Source of the DNA: Corynebacterium lizhenjunii
GTDB lineage: Bacteria; Actinomycetota; Actinomycetes; Mycobacteriales; Mycobacteriaceae
NCBI RefSeq assembly: GCF_011038655.2
Contig: NZ_CP064954.1
Coordinates: 1,798,001-1,862,000 of the forward strand
Direction of reading: 5' to 3'
Length of the DNA stretch: 64,000 nucleotides
A program made the translations under genes and the position numbers. This document shows, one piece after another, positions 7,617 through 16,451 of the stretch (position 1 is its first letter; every line of letters starts with the position of its first letter). The notes beneath the pieces are model-generated. The model ran no database searches and was not told the origin of the DNA. It worked only from the letters and a program-made list of their open reading frames with translations.

Positions 7617-9896
7617 ATGACTGACGACGCCCGCATCCACTACCTCGAGCAGCGCATTAGCGCCCTCGAGGAGCACGTCGCGCAGCTTTTGGCGACTCTC
7701 AACCAGCAGAGCCTCTCGTCCGCCCCGCCACCGGCTGACCCCGAATCCCTTCCCCAGCAATCAGAGCTGTCCCCAACGGAAAAAATCGCCCTGTTCATGG
7801 AGTATTTTGTGGGCCGTACGGATGTGTTTGCTAGGGCATCGACCACCAAGAAGTCCTGGTATCCCGCCACAGTCAGCTATAACGACCGCACGCTCATCCC
7901 GCTGACTCAGCGTGACATCGAGCAGCACCTGCGCCGGGACAATAACGCTCATGTGGGGCTGTATCCAATGTTGCCGGATGATACCTGCAGGCTATTGGCC
8001 TGCGATTTCGATGATGCCGACTTCGCCCACGCCGCCGTACGCTACGCCAAGACCTGCCGGGAGCATGGTCTGAGTCCTCTCATCGAGGTCTCGCGTTCGG
8101 GCTCCGGTGCCCACGTTTGGCTCTTCTTCACCGAGCCTGTCCCCGCACGCCTGGCACGTTCAGTTGGCTTATCGCTTCTCACGAAGGCCAGTCCCACCGC
8201 GGTGTTCACCAGCTTTGACCGCTTCTTCCCCTCCCAGGACACTTTGCCCACAAAGTCTAAGTCCTTCGGCAACCTCATTGCCTTGCCTCTCGCTGGTCAC
8301 CACCGTGCAAACAACACCACGGTCTTCGTCAACGACGCCTTCGAGCCCTTTGCGGATCAGTTTGCCGCTCTTAGCAACGCTACAAAGGCCACCCCCAGTC
8401 AGCTCAAGCAGGTCTACGCGCAACTCCAGCCTGACCCAGAAACAGATCTTCCAGTCGCTCCCACAACAGCGCAGCTCAAGGCGCTAAGAAAATCAGGGAC
8501 GGTCAAGGTCACCCACGACTCCCACGTCCACATCGATCTCAGCGGCATCGACTCCACCACAGCCACCGCCTTGCGCCACCTCGGCGCTATCCCAAACCCG
8601 CAGTTCTACATCAAGCAAGCCCAGCGGTTTTCCACGTTCGGCACGCCCCGGCTCATTGTCCGCTTCACAGAAAAGGACAACCAGCTCACGCTTGATAGGG
8701 GCACACTTGACAGCGTCTTATCTATCCTCACCACCGCCGGCTACACCGTCACCCGCCGTGGGCACACCCCGAAGCCACGCAAGGTGGACATGGCGTTCGT
8801 CGGCGAACTATACCCACAGCAAAAGAAGGCGATCAAGGACGTCACCGCCCACAAAACCGGGATGCTTATCGCCCCACCGGGCGCAGGCAAGACTGTCATG
8901 GCGTGTTACATCATTGCTCAGCGGTGCGTACCGACGGCCATCATCGTGCCAAATGCGGAGCTACTAAACCAATGGCGCCGCAGCTTTGAAGAATTCCTCC
9001 CCGGCACCCCGGTGGGCCAGTACTCGGGAAAGAAAAAGAAGCTTAGCGGCGTAGTTGATCTCATCACTGCGCAATCGATCAGCCGGGTGGATTCGCGCAC
9101 TGACTTCCTTGCTGACTATGGTCACATCATCGTTGATGAGTGCCACCGCGTCGGCGCCGCCGGTCTGACCCACACTCTGGCGGGCCTCAATGTGCGCTTC
9201 TTCTTGGGGCTGACTGCTACTCCGTTCCGCTCGGACGGCCTGGACAAGCTCCTCCCCATGATCTGTGGGCCCATCCGTCACACCATGGAACTCAACCGTC
9301 CTGGCCCTAAGCATTACCACGTCCATGAGACTTCCTTTGCTTACGATGCCCCCTATCTCTTCTGGCCGGACTTGGATACTGCTTTGGCTGCCGATGCCGC
9401 CCGCAACCAGCTCATCGCCTCCGTCACCGTCGCTGTCGCAGGTGCCGACCACAACGTCGTCGTCCTGGTGAAACGCCGCGAACACCTTGCCCACCTACAA
9501 AAGTTCATTGAAAAGTCTGAGCCGAAGGTTCCTATTTTCAAGCTCCACGGCGGTCTGTCAGCCAAAGAGCGCTCCGCGACCCTAGATAAGCTCACAGCGT
9601 CCTCGAGCTTCATCTTGCTTGCGATGTCCCAAATTGCAGGAGAAGGCTTAGATCTCCCCAGCCTGGATACTCTCGTCCTGGCCGCACCCGTGGCATTCCA
9701 CGGCAACATCATCCAACAGGTTGGTCGCATCACCCGTGATGCCACGGGCGAATGCTCCTCAGCCGCCACCGTCCACGATTTCTTGGACAAGGACGTTCCA
9801 GCCCTCGCCGCGGCATTCCGCAAGCGACAATCAACGCTCAAAAAGGAAGGATTCAGCCCCGCAATCTTCCATGCGGTTGACCAACTCCCGAATTAA
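7617..9896 (+). CDS. TOTE-like AEP primase fused to an SF2 helicase
   Basis: A two-part enzyme of 759 aa. Residue numbers below count from the TTG at 7608; subtract 3 for the chosen start. After a short coiled coil, residues ~55-250 match the archaeo-eukaryotic primase module found in TOTE conflict systems: CDFDD at 132-136 gives the acidic metal ligands, SGSGAHVWLFF (164-174) gives the catalytic His, and KSFGNLIALPL (218-228) follows. The helicase part has Walker A APPGAGKT (422-429), DECH (510-513), LTATP (535-539) and the arginine motif QQVGRITRD (703-711). No nuclease domain is fused. Such proteins are proposed to act against invading DNA or in replicon conflicts. The gene is flanked by an ImmA protease and a toxin-antitoxin pair, so a defence role is likely. 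Untested here. Confidence 0.8.
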   Translation: MTDDARIHYLEQRISALEEHVAQLLATLNQQSLSSAPPPADPESLPQQSELSPTEKIALFMEYFVGRTDVFARASTTKKSWYPATVSYNDRTLIPLTQRDIEQHLRRDNNAHVGLYPMLPDDTCRLLACDFDDADFAHAAVRYAKTCREHGLSPLIEVSRSGSGAHVWLFFTEPVPARLARSVGLSLLTKASPTAVFTSFDRFFPSQDTLPTKSKSFGNLIALPLAGHHRANNTTVFVNDAFEPFADQFAALSNATKATPSQLKQVYAQLQPDPETDLPVAPTTAQLKALRKSGTVKVTHDSHVHIDLSGIDSTTATALRHLGAIPNPQFYIKQAQRFSTFGTPRLIVRFTEKDNQLTLDRGTLDSVLSILTTAGYTVTRRGHTPKPRKVDMAFVGELYPQQKKAIKDVTAHKTGMLIAPPGAGKTVMACYIIAQRCVPTAIIVPNAELLNQWRRSFEEFLPGTPVGQYSGKKKKLSGVVDLITAQSISRVDSRTDFLADYGHIIVDECHRVGAAGLTHTLAGLNVRFFLGLTATPFRSDGLDKLLPMICGPIRHTMELNRPGPKHYHVHETSFAYDAPYLFWPDLDTALAADAARNQLIASVTVAVAGADHNVVVLVKRREHLAHLQKFIEKSEPKVPIFKLHGGLSAKERSATLDKLTASSSFILLAMSQIAGEGLDLPSLDTLVLAAPVAFHGNIIQQVGRITRDATGECSSAATVHDFLDKDVPALAAAFRKRQSTLKKEGFSPAIFHAVDQLPN

Positions 9897-9928
9897 GCAA
9901 TTGCTTCTCGCACCGCCAACCCAGGCCT

Positions 9929-10504
9929 CTAGCGGATGCGCCACACTTGTTTACGCGCCGCGCCCACAAAGTCAACGGCACCGCACCGTTCAAGGCGAGA
10001 CAACAATTCATTCATCGTTACTTGAGGGTTCTTCAGAGCCAGGCGTTGACACTCCAAGCAGCCCATGACTTCTTCAGGATCAAGGTCCAATTGATTAATC
10101 AAGAACTCATCGGGTGACTGCACGTCCAGCCCCAACCCATCTAAGGTCTGAAGTGGAAAATCCTTTAAATTCGACGTCACAATAACATCAGCGCGCCCTC
10201 TTAACGCGGCGGCTACGACATGCACATCATTAGGATCCGGTAGCGTGATCCCCTCTGTAAGCCCCTCCCAACCTTCAATGCAGGCATCATCAAAGAACCG
10301 GTTCATAGTCTCCACTCGACCCAGTGCTCCACCAGATTCTTTAAGTCTTGGATGAACTCTCTCTATAGCCAGCCTCACTTCATCCAGGATTCTCTGGCTC
10401 CACAACGGACGATATAAGCCTGCCTCTGCCAGACTTAGTAATGTATCGGCCTGTGCGATTGGGACCAAGGTACAGGCGTCAAGCAATGCAGTAAATCTAC
10501 TCAC
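9929..10504 (-). CDS. PIN-domain ribonuclease toxin
   Basis: A 191-aa PIN protein with the acidic metal-binding residues in LLDACTL near the N terminus, LPDPNDVHVVAAA in the middle, and the later Asp in VTSNLKDFP. The ~60-aa C-terminal helical extension (LDLDPEEVMGCLECQRLAL) is found in larger PIN toxins. It begins 5 nt after the stop of the HTH gene, the usual antitoxin-then-toxin order. Expected activity is cleavage of RNA, held in check by the upstream protein. The target RNA is unknown. The gene is convergent with the primase-helicase, 32 bp away. Confidence 0.85.
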   Translation of the reverse strand: MSRFTALLDACTLVPIAQADTLLSLAEAGLYRPLWSQRILDEVRLAIERVHPRLKESGGALGRVETMNRFFDDACIEGWEGLTEGITLPDPNDVHVVAAALRGRADVIVTSNLKDFPLQTLDGLGLDVQSPDEFLINQLDLDPEEVMGCLECQRLALKNPQVTMNELLSRLERCGAVDFVGAARKQVWRIR

Positions 10505-10509
10505 AGCAG

Positions 10510-11025
10510 TCAGTCTTTCGGCAAAGTCCGCCGGGCCTCACGGAGTGCTTCCTTGTAGACGTTCGCATCCATGTCGTAGAGTCCGTCCTGCTCAGCACTA
10601 AAAGTTAATTCATCCAGTGCCTTCCGCCGCTCAATTCTTTGGCGCTCTTGATACTCAAGAACATCCACCAACCGGATCCTGCGATGCCGTCGGCCTGCAG
10701 GAAGCTCGTACGGAATTTCCTGCGCGTCCAACTTCTTCACAAGTGTTGGCCGGCTAATCCCCAGGAAGTCAGCCGCTTGCTGGGTGGTCAGCTTTTGGTC
10801 TACCGGGGCTACCGTAATCGCCTTACCAAACCGCATCGCTTCTACAACGCTCTTGAGCACACGGAATGCCTCTTCAGGCAAATCGACGCTTTGCCCCTCC
10901 GGTCCCACGATCACCGCAGGACCATCCATACCGTTCAAAAACTTCGCCACATCCAGCATCTTGTCCAGATCTTCTGGCGGCAATGTAGTGCTGTTGCTCT
11001 CTTTCAGTCCCTGCATGCGCCCCAC
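10510..11025 (-). CDS. Excisionase-type HTH antitoxin
   Basis: The 171-aa protein has a MerR/excisionase-like winged helix (TTQQAADFLGISRPTLVKKL, about residues 79-98, then IPYELPAGRRHRRI). This is followed by a charged C-terminal region that likely wraps the PIN toxin. It is the first gene of the pair and probably binds its own promoter. The start is GTG 11025; ATG 11016 is the alternative. The upstream region (11030-11060) has A/T-rich near-repeats, TTCGATTTTTTCGAATT, that could be operator half-sites. Confidence 0.8.
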   Translation of the reverse strand: MGRMQGLKESNSTTLPPEDLDKMLDVAKFLNGMDGPAVIVGPEGQSVDLPEEAFRVLKSVVEAMRFGKAITVAPVDQKLTTQQAADFLGISRPTLVKKLDAQEIPYELPAGRRHRRIRLVDVLEYQERQRIERRKALDELTFSAEQDGLYDMDANVYKEALREARRTLPKD

Positions 11026-11176
11026 AATAGTGCAATTCGAAAAAATCGAAAAAATGGTTACCCCCGACCCCGCCGTCTCTAAACCTCCATCAAGTCAACA
11101 CCCCCACCCTGCACCGCTACCGAAATCATGGTTCAATAGATGGGAACTATCTCCCGTCTCTCAAAGGAAGCTCAAA

Positions 11177-12340
11177 TTGTCTCAGCACGGCAACAAGCCC
11201 AAGATCATGACCGTCTACGGCACGCGCCCGGAGGCCATTAAGGTCGCGCCGGTTATCAAGGCCTTGGAGGCTGATGAGCGCTTTGAGTCCGTGGCGGTGT
11301 CCACGGGCCAACATAAGGAAATGCTGGACCAGGTCAACGCCATGTTCGGTATCAAGCCACGCCATGACTTGCAGCTGATGAAGCAGGGCCAGGGCCTCAA
11401 CGAGCTGGTTTCGCGGGCGCTCGCGGGCCTGGATGCCGTCATCGAGCAGGAAGCCCCGGACGCGATTATTGCCCAGGGGGATACCTCGACGGCTATGGCA
11501 GCGGCTCTGGCTGGCTTTCACCGTGGGGTGAAGATTATCCACCTGGAGGCTGGCTTGCGCACGGGCGATATCTACTCGCCTTTCCCGGAGGAGGCCAACC
11601 GCAAGATTATTGGCCAGGTCGCACAGCTGCATCTAGCCCCTACGCAGGGCGCAATGGAGAACCTGCGCAAGGAGGATTTCCGTTCCAAGGACATTGTGGT
11701 CACGGGCAATACGGTCATTGATGCGCTGCTGGAGGCCGCCTCTTGGGACACCACGTTTGCCGATGCACGCCTGCAGAAGCTTGTGTCTGCCGATGCCCCC
11801 GTGGTCCTGGTTACCACTCATCGCCGGGAGAACTTGCACGCCATGCGCGAGATTGGCGGGGCGGTCCATGACTTGGCCACTGAATACCCAGGCATCGTGT
11901 TTGTGCTGCCGCTGCACTTGAACCCGCTGGTGCGCCAGGCCGTGTTGCCGGAGATTGAGCACTTGCCTAACGTGATTATCACGGACCCGCAGCCTTATGA
12001 CCAGTTCACGCAGCTGCTCAAGCTCGCAACCATTGTGCTGACTGATTCTGGCGGAGTCCAGGAGGAGGCTCCGGCGCTGGGCAAGCCGGTGTTGGTCATG
12101 CGGGAGAATACCGAACGTCCGGAGGCTGTCATTGCGGGCACGGTCAAGCTTGTGGGCACCGACCGGGCCCGCATTGTGGCAGAGTCTAAGCTGTTGCTTG
12201 ATGATGCCGCCGCATACTCAGCCATGGCCAACGCCGTCAATCCCTACGGAGACGGACGCGCCGCTGAGCGCAGCGTGGCTGCCATAGCAGAGCTCTTTGG
12301 CCGCGGATCCCGGCTGGAGGACTTCCAGGCTAAAATCTAG
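11177..12340 (+). CDS. wecB: UDP-N-acetylglucosamine 2-epimerase (non-hydrolysing)
   Basis: WecB interconverts UDP-GlcNAc and UDP-ManNAc in the cytoplasm, the first step towards UDP-ManNAcA. The protein begins KIMTVYGTRPEAIKVAPVI, the hallmark N terminus, and has QGDTSTAMA, HLEAGLRTG, VTTHRREN and DSGGVQEEAPALGKPVLVM in family order. Length from TTG 11177 is 387 aa, right for the family. TTG was chosen because AGGAAG lies just upstream; the frame is open further upstream but that part overlaps the antitoxin gene and does not look coding. With wecC in the opposite operon it supplies one sugar donor for the polysaccharide locus. Confidence 0.92.
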   Translation: MSQHGNKPKIMTVYGTRPEAIKVAPVIKALEADERFESVAVSTGQHKEMLDQVNAMFGIKPRHDLQLMKQGQGLNELVSRALAGLDAVIEQEAPDAIIAQGDTSTAMAAALAGFHRGVKIIHLEAGLRTGDIYSPFPEEANRKIIGQVAQLHLAPTQGAMENLRKEDFRSKDIVVTGNTVIDALLEAASWDTTFADARLQKLVSADAPVVLVTTHRRENLHAMREIGGAVHDLATEYPGIVFVLPLHLNPLVRQAVLPEIEHLPNVIITDPQPYDQFTQLLKLATIVLTDSGGVQEEAPALGKPVLVMRENTERPEAVIAGTVKLVGTDRARIVAESKLLLDDAAAYSAMANAVNPYGDGRAAERSVAAIAELFGRGSRLEDFQAKI

Positions 12341-12371
12341 GGGAAATCGTCACCCGAATTAGCGAGCGGGA

Positions 12372-12377
12372 TATAAT
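12372..12377 (+). promoter_or_regulatory. -10 box of the heparinase-like gene
   Basis: A perfect TATAAT lies 51 bp before the GTG start at 12429, in the gap after wecB. The gene can therefore be transcribed apart from wecB, though read-through is also possible. No convincing -35 box is seen. Confidence 0.45.
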
Positions 12378-12428
12378 CCGATACACGTCACAAACCCACA
12401 TTCAATGTAGTCAAATGAGGGAGCTGCG

Positions 12429-14117
12429 GTGCCGAAGAACCTTGAATACATCCGGATTGGCGAAAGCGCCGACGGACTCTATCTGTCCGATCCGGTACCG
12501 ACAGACGAGCAAATCTCCCACTATCTCCAATTCCAGCGCGACCCCGTCATCGGCTCGCAGACAGGGTTGTGCAAATTTGAGGAGACTGACGAAGAATGGA
12601 CTCTCGTCGCGATTCTTCCGATCTCACTCGCAATTGCCAAGGAACCCACTTCTTTAAGCATTGATTGGGAGCAACTGCAGGAATCCGAAGCTCAGGGCAA
12701 CGCCCTGTGGAAATACTCCGTTGGCTTTCTCCCTACCCTACTGGAAGCTTCTTCTTCCCCCGATCTCGTCACCGCAGTTCTTGACAGTTTGTGGGCTTAT
12801 ACGCAAACGGCGGAATGGGAGGAACGCGCCAAGTGGATGACCTCCCTTGATCATTGTCTTGCAGTAAGGCTAAGAGCCCTGTGCACTCTGTTCATGCAAT
12901 ACAGCCAACAGAGCTTTCCAGTACCCACAAGTCTGTACTCCTTGCTGGTTAATGACGTACACACTTTGGTGAAGGGTGGGAATAGCTACTTCCCCATCAA
13001 TAATCATGGTGCTATGGCTGCTATAGCACTTATACACTGCTGTGCGGTATTCCCCCGGAGCATGGCCGAACTCAGCAAACTAACTGAGCCTCCAGTCCCA
13101 ACAGTGGGCGCTGCAAACTTAGAACGGATCATCAACGAGATCTTTGATCACCATGGCATTGCCGCTGAGAATAGTCCAGAATATCAACGATACTGGCTGA
13201 CCTTACTCAGGCCTCTTCAGGGTTTATTTGAAAGCTTCCCAGCACTAGCCGAAGAGCTTCAGAGATTCTTCGAAGCCCTCGATATCGAGCATCTCCTACA
13301 CAACATTGAGCAGGCGCTGTTAATGTTCACCGACCTCGAAGGCCGCCTGATCCCCATTGGCGACTCGCGTCCGCGGAAACTAAGCGCTCCTGGACCAGAT
13401 GAAGCGATCCTCATCTCAGAGGAAATGGGCTTTGCCGTTTACAGAGGCCAGGGAACAGTTTTCACGTTCAATGCGGGTTCCACAAATTATGCGCACAAGC
13501 ACTGCGATGATACCTCGATTACCCTCTCCCACGGCGGTAAGAATATTATCCTCGACTCGGGATACTATTCACACGACTGGAACGACGAACGAACAATCTT
13601 CACCAAGTCACAGTCCGCACATTCAGGCCTTTTCCTGACGGGTCTGGATGATCTTCACCCCGGAAAGTTGTACTGGCCGGGGAAGGAGCGAATTAAAGCA
13701 CAGTTGAAACGGCTCCACCCCAGTGAATTCCACGTAGAGGGAGTGGTGGAAATTGATGGCGTAGCTTGCCTGCGCCGAGAAGTGAAAGTGCAATCAGGCA
13801 AACGTGTCGACATTGTGGATAGTTCAACGGGAAGTCTTGATGCGTACGGAAATCTCTTACGTCGGCTCATTCTACCCGCTGGTTGCAGTGTTTCCATCAG
13901 CCATGGTCTCGTTAGCATTGCGATTGATGATGTCACGCTGCAGATTTTCCTCTCCGACAGTACCCTCTTGGAGGCCGTCACCGCGACAACCGCGAAGGAG
14001 ACTTCCCCAATACGGGGATGGATCTCCCCAGAACTCAATACACTGAGTGCTGCGACTTGTCTCGAAATTCCAGTGGCGCTGCATCAACCCTCGATTATGC
14101 GCCTCGTTCTCTCATAA
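12429..14117 (+). CDS. Heparinase II/III-like polysaccharide lyase-fold protein
   Basis: A 562-aa protein with a helical N-terminal toroid region (roughly 100-300, including NNHGAMAAIALIH) and a C-terminal beta-sandwich. The sandwich has the heparinase II/III signature NAGSTNYAHKHCDDTSITLS followed by ILDSGYYSHDW. The Asn-His of NNHGA and the His of AHKH are candidate catalytic residues. No signal peptide is seen, so it may act inside the cell. Relatives cleave uronic-acid-containing polymers or sit in surface-polysaccharide loci. Here it lies beside UDP-ManNAcA genes, so a role in trimming a uronate polymer is a reasonable guess. GTG start with GGGAG just upstream. Confidence 0.75.
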   Translation: MPKNLEYIRIGESADGLYLSDPVPTDEQISHYLQFQRDPVIGSQTGLCKFEETDEEWTLVAILPISLAIAKEPTSLSIDWEQLQESEAQGNALWKYSVGFLPTLLEASSSPDLVTAVLDSLWAYTQTAEWEERAKWMTSLDHCLAVRLRALCTLFMQYSQQSFPVPTSLYSLLVNDVHTLVKGGNSYFPINNHGAMAAIALIHCCAVFPRSMAELSKLTEPPVPTVGAANLERIINEIFDHHGIAAENSPEYQRYWLTLLRPLQGLFESFPALAEELQRFFEALDIEHLLHNIEQALLMFTDLEGRLIPIGDSRPRKLSAPGPDEAILISEEMGFAVYRGQGTVFTFNAGSTNYAHKHCDDTSITLSHGGKNIILDSGYYSHDWNDERTIFTKSQSAHSGLFLTGLDDLHPGKLYWPGKERIKAQLKRLHPSEFHVEGVVEIDGVACLRREVKVQSGKRVDIVDSSTGSLDAYGNLLRRLILPAGCSVSISHGLVSIAIDDVTLQIFLSDSTLLEAVTATTAKETSPIRGWISPELNTLSAATCLEIPVALHQPSIMRLVLS

Positions 14118-14191
14118 ACGCCCAATTCCCCACTGCAAAGGCACCCAACACCACTTCTCCCTGGACATGAGGCGTTAACCGGGGCATAAAG

Positions 14192-14218
14192 GGTCGTCAG
14201 TTTTCTCAACCAACGACC
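14192..14218. terminator. Possible bidirectional terminator between convergent genes
   Basis: GGTCGT (14192-14197) can pair with ACGACC (14213-14218), helped by inner GTT/AAC. It lies in the 117-bp gap between the convergent heparinase-like gene and the first glycosyltransferase. There is no U-tract, so this is weak. Confidence 0.3.
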
Positions 14219-14234
14219 TCCCCCTATGTCGCCA

Positions 14235-16451
14235 TCAGAATGAAACTCCTCCAGCCTCACTGGGAGCGTCCCCGAAGCGATCGACTACCGCTTGCTCCAG
14301 AATTTTTAGTGCCGCTGCCTGATTTCCGACCGGGCTTCGGTAGTCCAGCTCCTGCATAGACAAGGGGCTGCCTTCATCGACGAGTCCCCAAATTTTAGCG
14401 CCCGAGCCACGGTAGTCAGACAGCTTGGACGGTAGGAACGGGTTTATCGCAAAGTCCTCTGCGCGCTGGATGTCATTAACTACCAGGACATCCAGGAGCG
14501 TCGATGCATTGAGGAACTCCATATAGGGAAGGTAGGGGCGGACGGAGACCACATCACTTAGTCCCATGCGCGCGACCTCAGTACGAGCATCGTCAACCTT
14601 ATTGCAGAAGACGTGGAAGATGAGCCGCGATCGATAACGGTGCCCCAAATTGGTGGCTGCGGCAAAGATTTCCTGCAAGCCGCGGTTTTCGTAGAACGAG
14701 CCAAAGTATGCCAGGTTCACCTTTCCCTCGACAGGCTGGAATCTACTCTCGACTGCCTGATACGCTGCAGCGCTTGGCGAAGGGTGCGGGCGTACGCGGC
14801 TCTTCGCCGTCACGATTTCCCGTAGATGCTCCGGATAGTCCTGAAGCATAAACTCACGCTGATTCTCGTTCGTAAAAATCAGCTCGTCGGCCAGAGCGAA
14901 TGTAGCATACTCAGTTAGGTCGAATAGAGTCGTCACCTTCATTTCGCCGAATGGGGAGGTGCGAACAATCCGCCGCAGAATGTTCGCGATGTCATTGCTT
15001 TCCAACTCCCCCGGACGCGGCTTGCCGTCAACGCCGAAGCGGAGCGGGTCAGAAAACTCTGCTGACCACGTAACGCTGCGGTTACGGTCCTTGTAGAGGA
15101 CACCAGCCACGTGGCTGCCAATCCACACTGCCCGGGTGTAGAGCGTCGTGTAGTCACGGCCTTCAGACATGTTGCGCTCAGCTTCGAGGAGAGCCTGCTG
15201 GGCGAAATCACAAATTGGCTTCCAACCGGAAAAAGACGGAGGTGCTGTGACCATCCTGTGGCGGTCGATCCACCGCGATGACAAGACCTTCAAGGAGGGG
15301 TCCATGCTGCGAACCTTTGAAATGTCGTTGGAAATGAGGTCTACGACAATCTGCCGTTCTGCAATCGCCTTACCCGCAACCGTCGCAGAGGTGTCTGCGA
15401 AAGGTGCGAAACAATAAGAAATTGCAAGACCTGTGGCCTTGTTCCTATTTATTTGGTTCCAGGGGAAATCGAAATAGTGGCGTCGGGCGACTTCTTCTTC
15501 CAACCGATCCGTAGCCTCAGGGTGATTCTCCAGATAGCGGGAAATGAAACCGCATTGCGCTGAGATCAACTGTCCTTGGGCGGTCTTATTATTCGGTGCT
15601 ACAGAAAGGTGCTCCAACGCCTGCATGCAAGCCATGCGCTCAAGGACATTAAAGGAGAATGACTCTGGTTGGCGTGACACCGACGCCTCTGTCAGCCGCC
15701 GGAAATAGGCGGTTTCATCGCAAATCTCCGTGGCCTGGACTTTTACGTGAGCGTGGGCTAATAACCCTGCGAAGTAGACCAAGTCTTCACCACTGCGCAG
15801 GTCTTCATCGTAGTATCGACCCTCAATTAACGAATGGTGAACTAGCTTGCACGCATTGAACCCCAAGGCCCAGGGCAGCTCCCCAACTGGTACGGCATCC
15901 GTGCCGAGCGCAGAAATCCTCTCCGCCAGCGTTGTATGGCGGTCAATTTCACCGTTGTCGACATTGAAGATAGGGCTTAATGCGACCACCGAGGGGGAAG
16001 CGTTAGCGAATGCTTCAGCGAGAAACTGCGGACCAACAAAGTCATCAGCGTCAACGAACGTAATGTATTCGTGGCGTGCCAGCCGTAATCCAAAATTCCT
16101 CGCATGACCTGCGCTAGCAACATCGCTCTCAAACACCCTGATGTTGAGGCGTTCTACGTTACCGACCTCATCGACTATCACCTGGTGCGTGCCATCATCT
16201 GGGCCGTTAAGAACAATGATAACCTCGAAAAATTCCGGGTCGAGTGATTGCTGCACAAGCGATGCAACGGTGTCACGGATCGTATCTACCGCGCGGTATG
16301 ACGGAATGATTACGGAAATACCCGGCTTACGTGTCTTCCGCGTTGCCACAGGCCTAGCCGTGGCTTTGGACAGATTGTCGATGGCGCTGTCGATCTGCTG
16401 AAGTATTGAATCAATCTCAATCACTACGCCCGACCTATCTTTATTAGGCAT
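14235..16451 (-). CDS. Two-domain glycosyltransferase: GT2 N-terminus plus GT-B-like C-terminus
   Basis: A 738-aa protein, last gene of the minus-strand operon. After ~45 residues a GT-A family 2 domain begins (GISVIIPSYRAVDTIRDTV, FEVIIVLNGPDDG, HARNFGLRLARHEYITFVDADDF with the DxD-like metal motif). From about residue 380 a second domain reads like a GT-B nucleotide-sugar fold: LAYFGSFYENRGLQEIF, then NPFLPSKLSDYRGSGAKIW near the end. It is clearly paralogous to the 697-aa protein at 20368-22446. No TM helix is evident, so it likely works at the inner face of the membrane, assembling the polymer. Its start overlaps the end of the next gene upstream by 8 bp. Confidence 0.85.
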   Translation of the reverse strand: MPNKDRSGVVIEIDSILQQIDSAIDNLSKATARPVATRKTRKPGISVIIPSYRAVDTIRDTVASLVQQSLDPEFFEVIIVLNGPDDGTHQVIVDEVGNVERLNIRVFESDVASAGHARNFGLRLARHEYITFVDADDFVGPQFLAEAFANASPSVVALSPIFNVDNGEIDRHTTLAERISALGTDAVPVGELPWALGFNACKLVHHSLIEGRYYDEDLRSGEDLVYFAGLLAHAHVKVQATEICDETAYFRRLTEASVSRQPESFSFNVLERMACMQALEHLSVAPNNKTAQGQLISAQCGFISRYLENHPEATDRLEEEVARRHYFDFPWNQINRNKATGLAISYCFAPFADTSATVAGKAIAERQIVVDLISNDISKVRSMDPSLKVLSSRWIDRHRMVTAPPSFSGWKPICDFAQQALLEAERNMSEGRDYTTLYTRAVWIGSHVAGVLYKDRNRSVTWSAEFSDPLRFGVDGKPRPGELESNDIANILRRIVRTSPFGEMKVTTLFDLTEYATFALADELIFTNENQREFMLQDYPEHLREIVTAKSRVRPHPSPSAAAYQAVESRFQPVEGKVNLAYFGSFYENRGLQEIFAAATNLGHRYRSRLIFHVFCNKVDDARTEVARMGLSDVVSVRPYLPYMEFLNASTLLDVLVVNDIQRAEDFAINPFLPSKLSDYRGSGAKIWGLVDEGSPLSMQELDYRSPVGNQAAALKILEQAVVDRFGDAPSEAGGVSF

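Noticed and set aside
5410..11100. A second attachment copy of the tRNA 3' end flanking the defence genes
   Set aside because: The T-arm/acceptor sequence is seen only once, and the defence genes lie on the 5' side of the tRNA, the wrong side for a typical insertion.
10784..11176. Upstream extension of the wecB frame
   Set aside because: Antisense to the antitoxin gene; wecB homology starts after TTG 11177, which has a good ribosome site.
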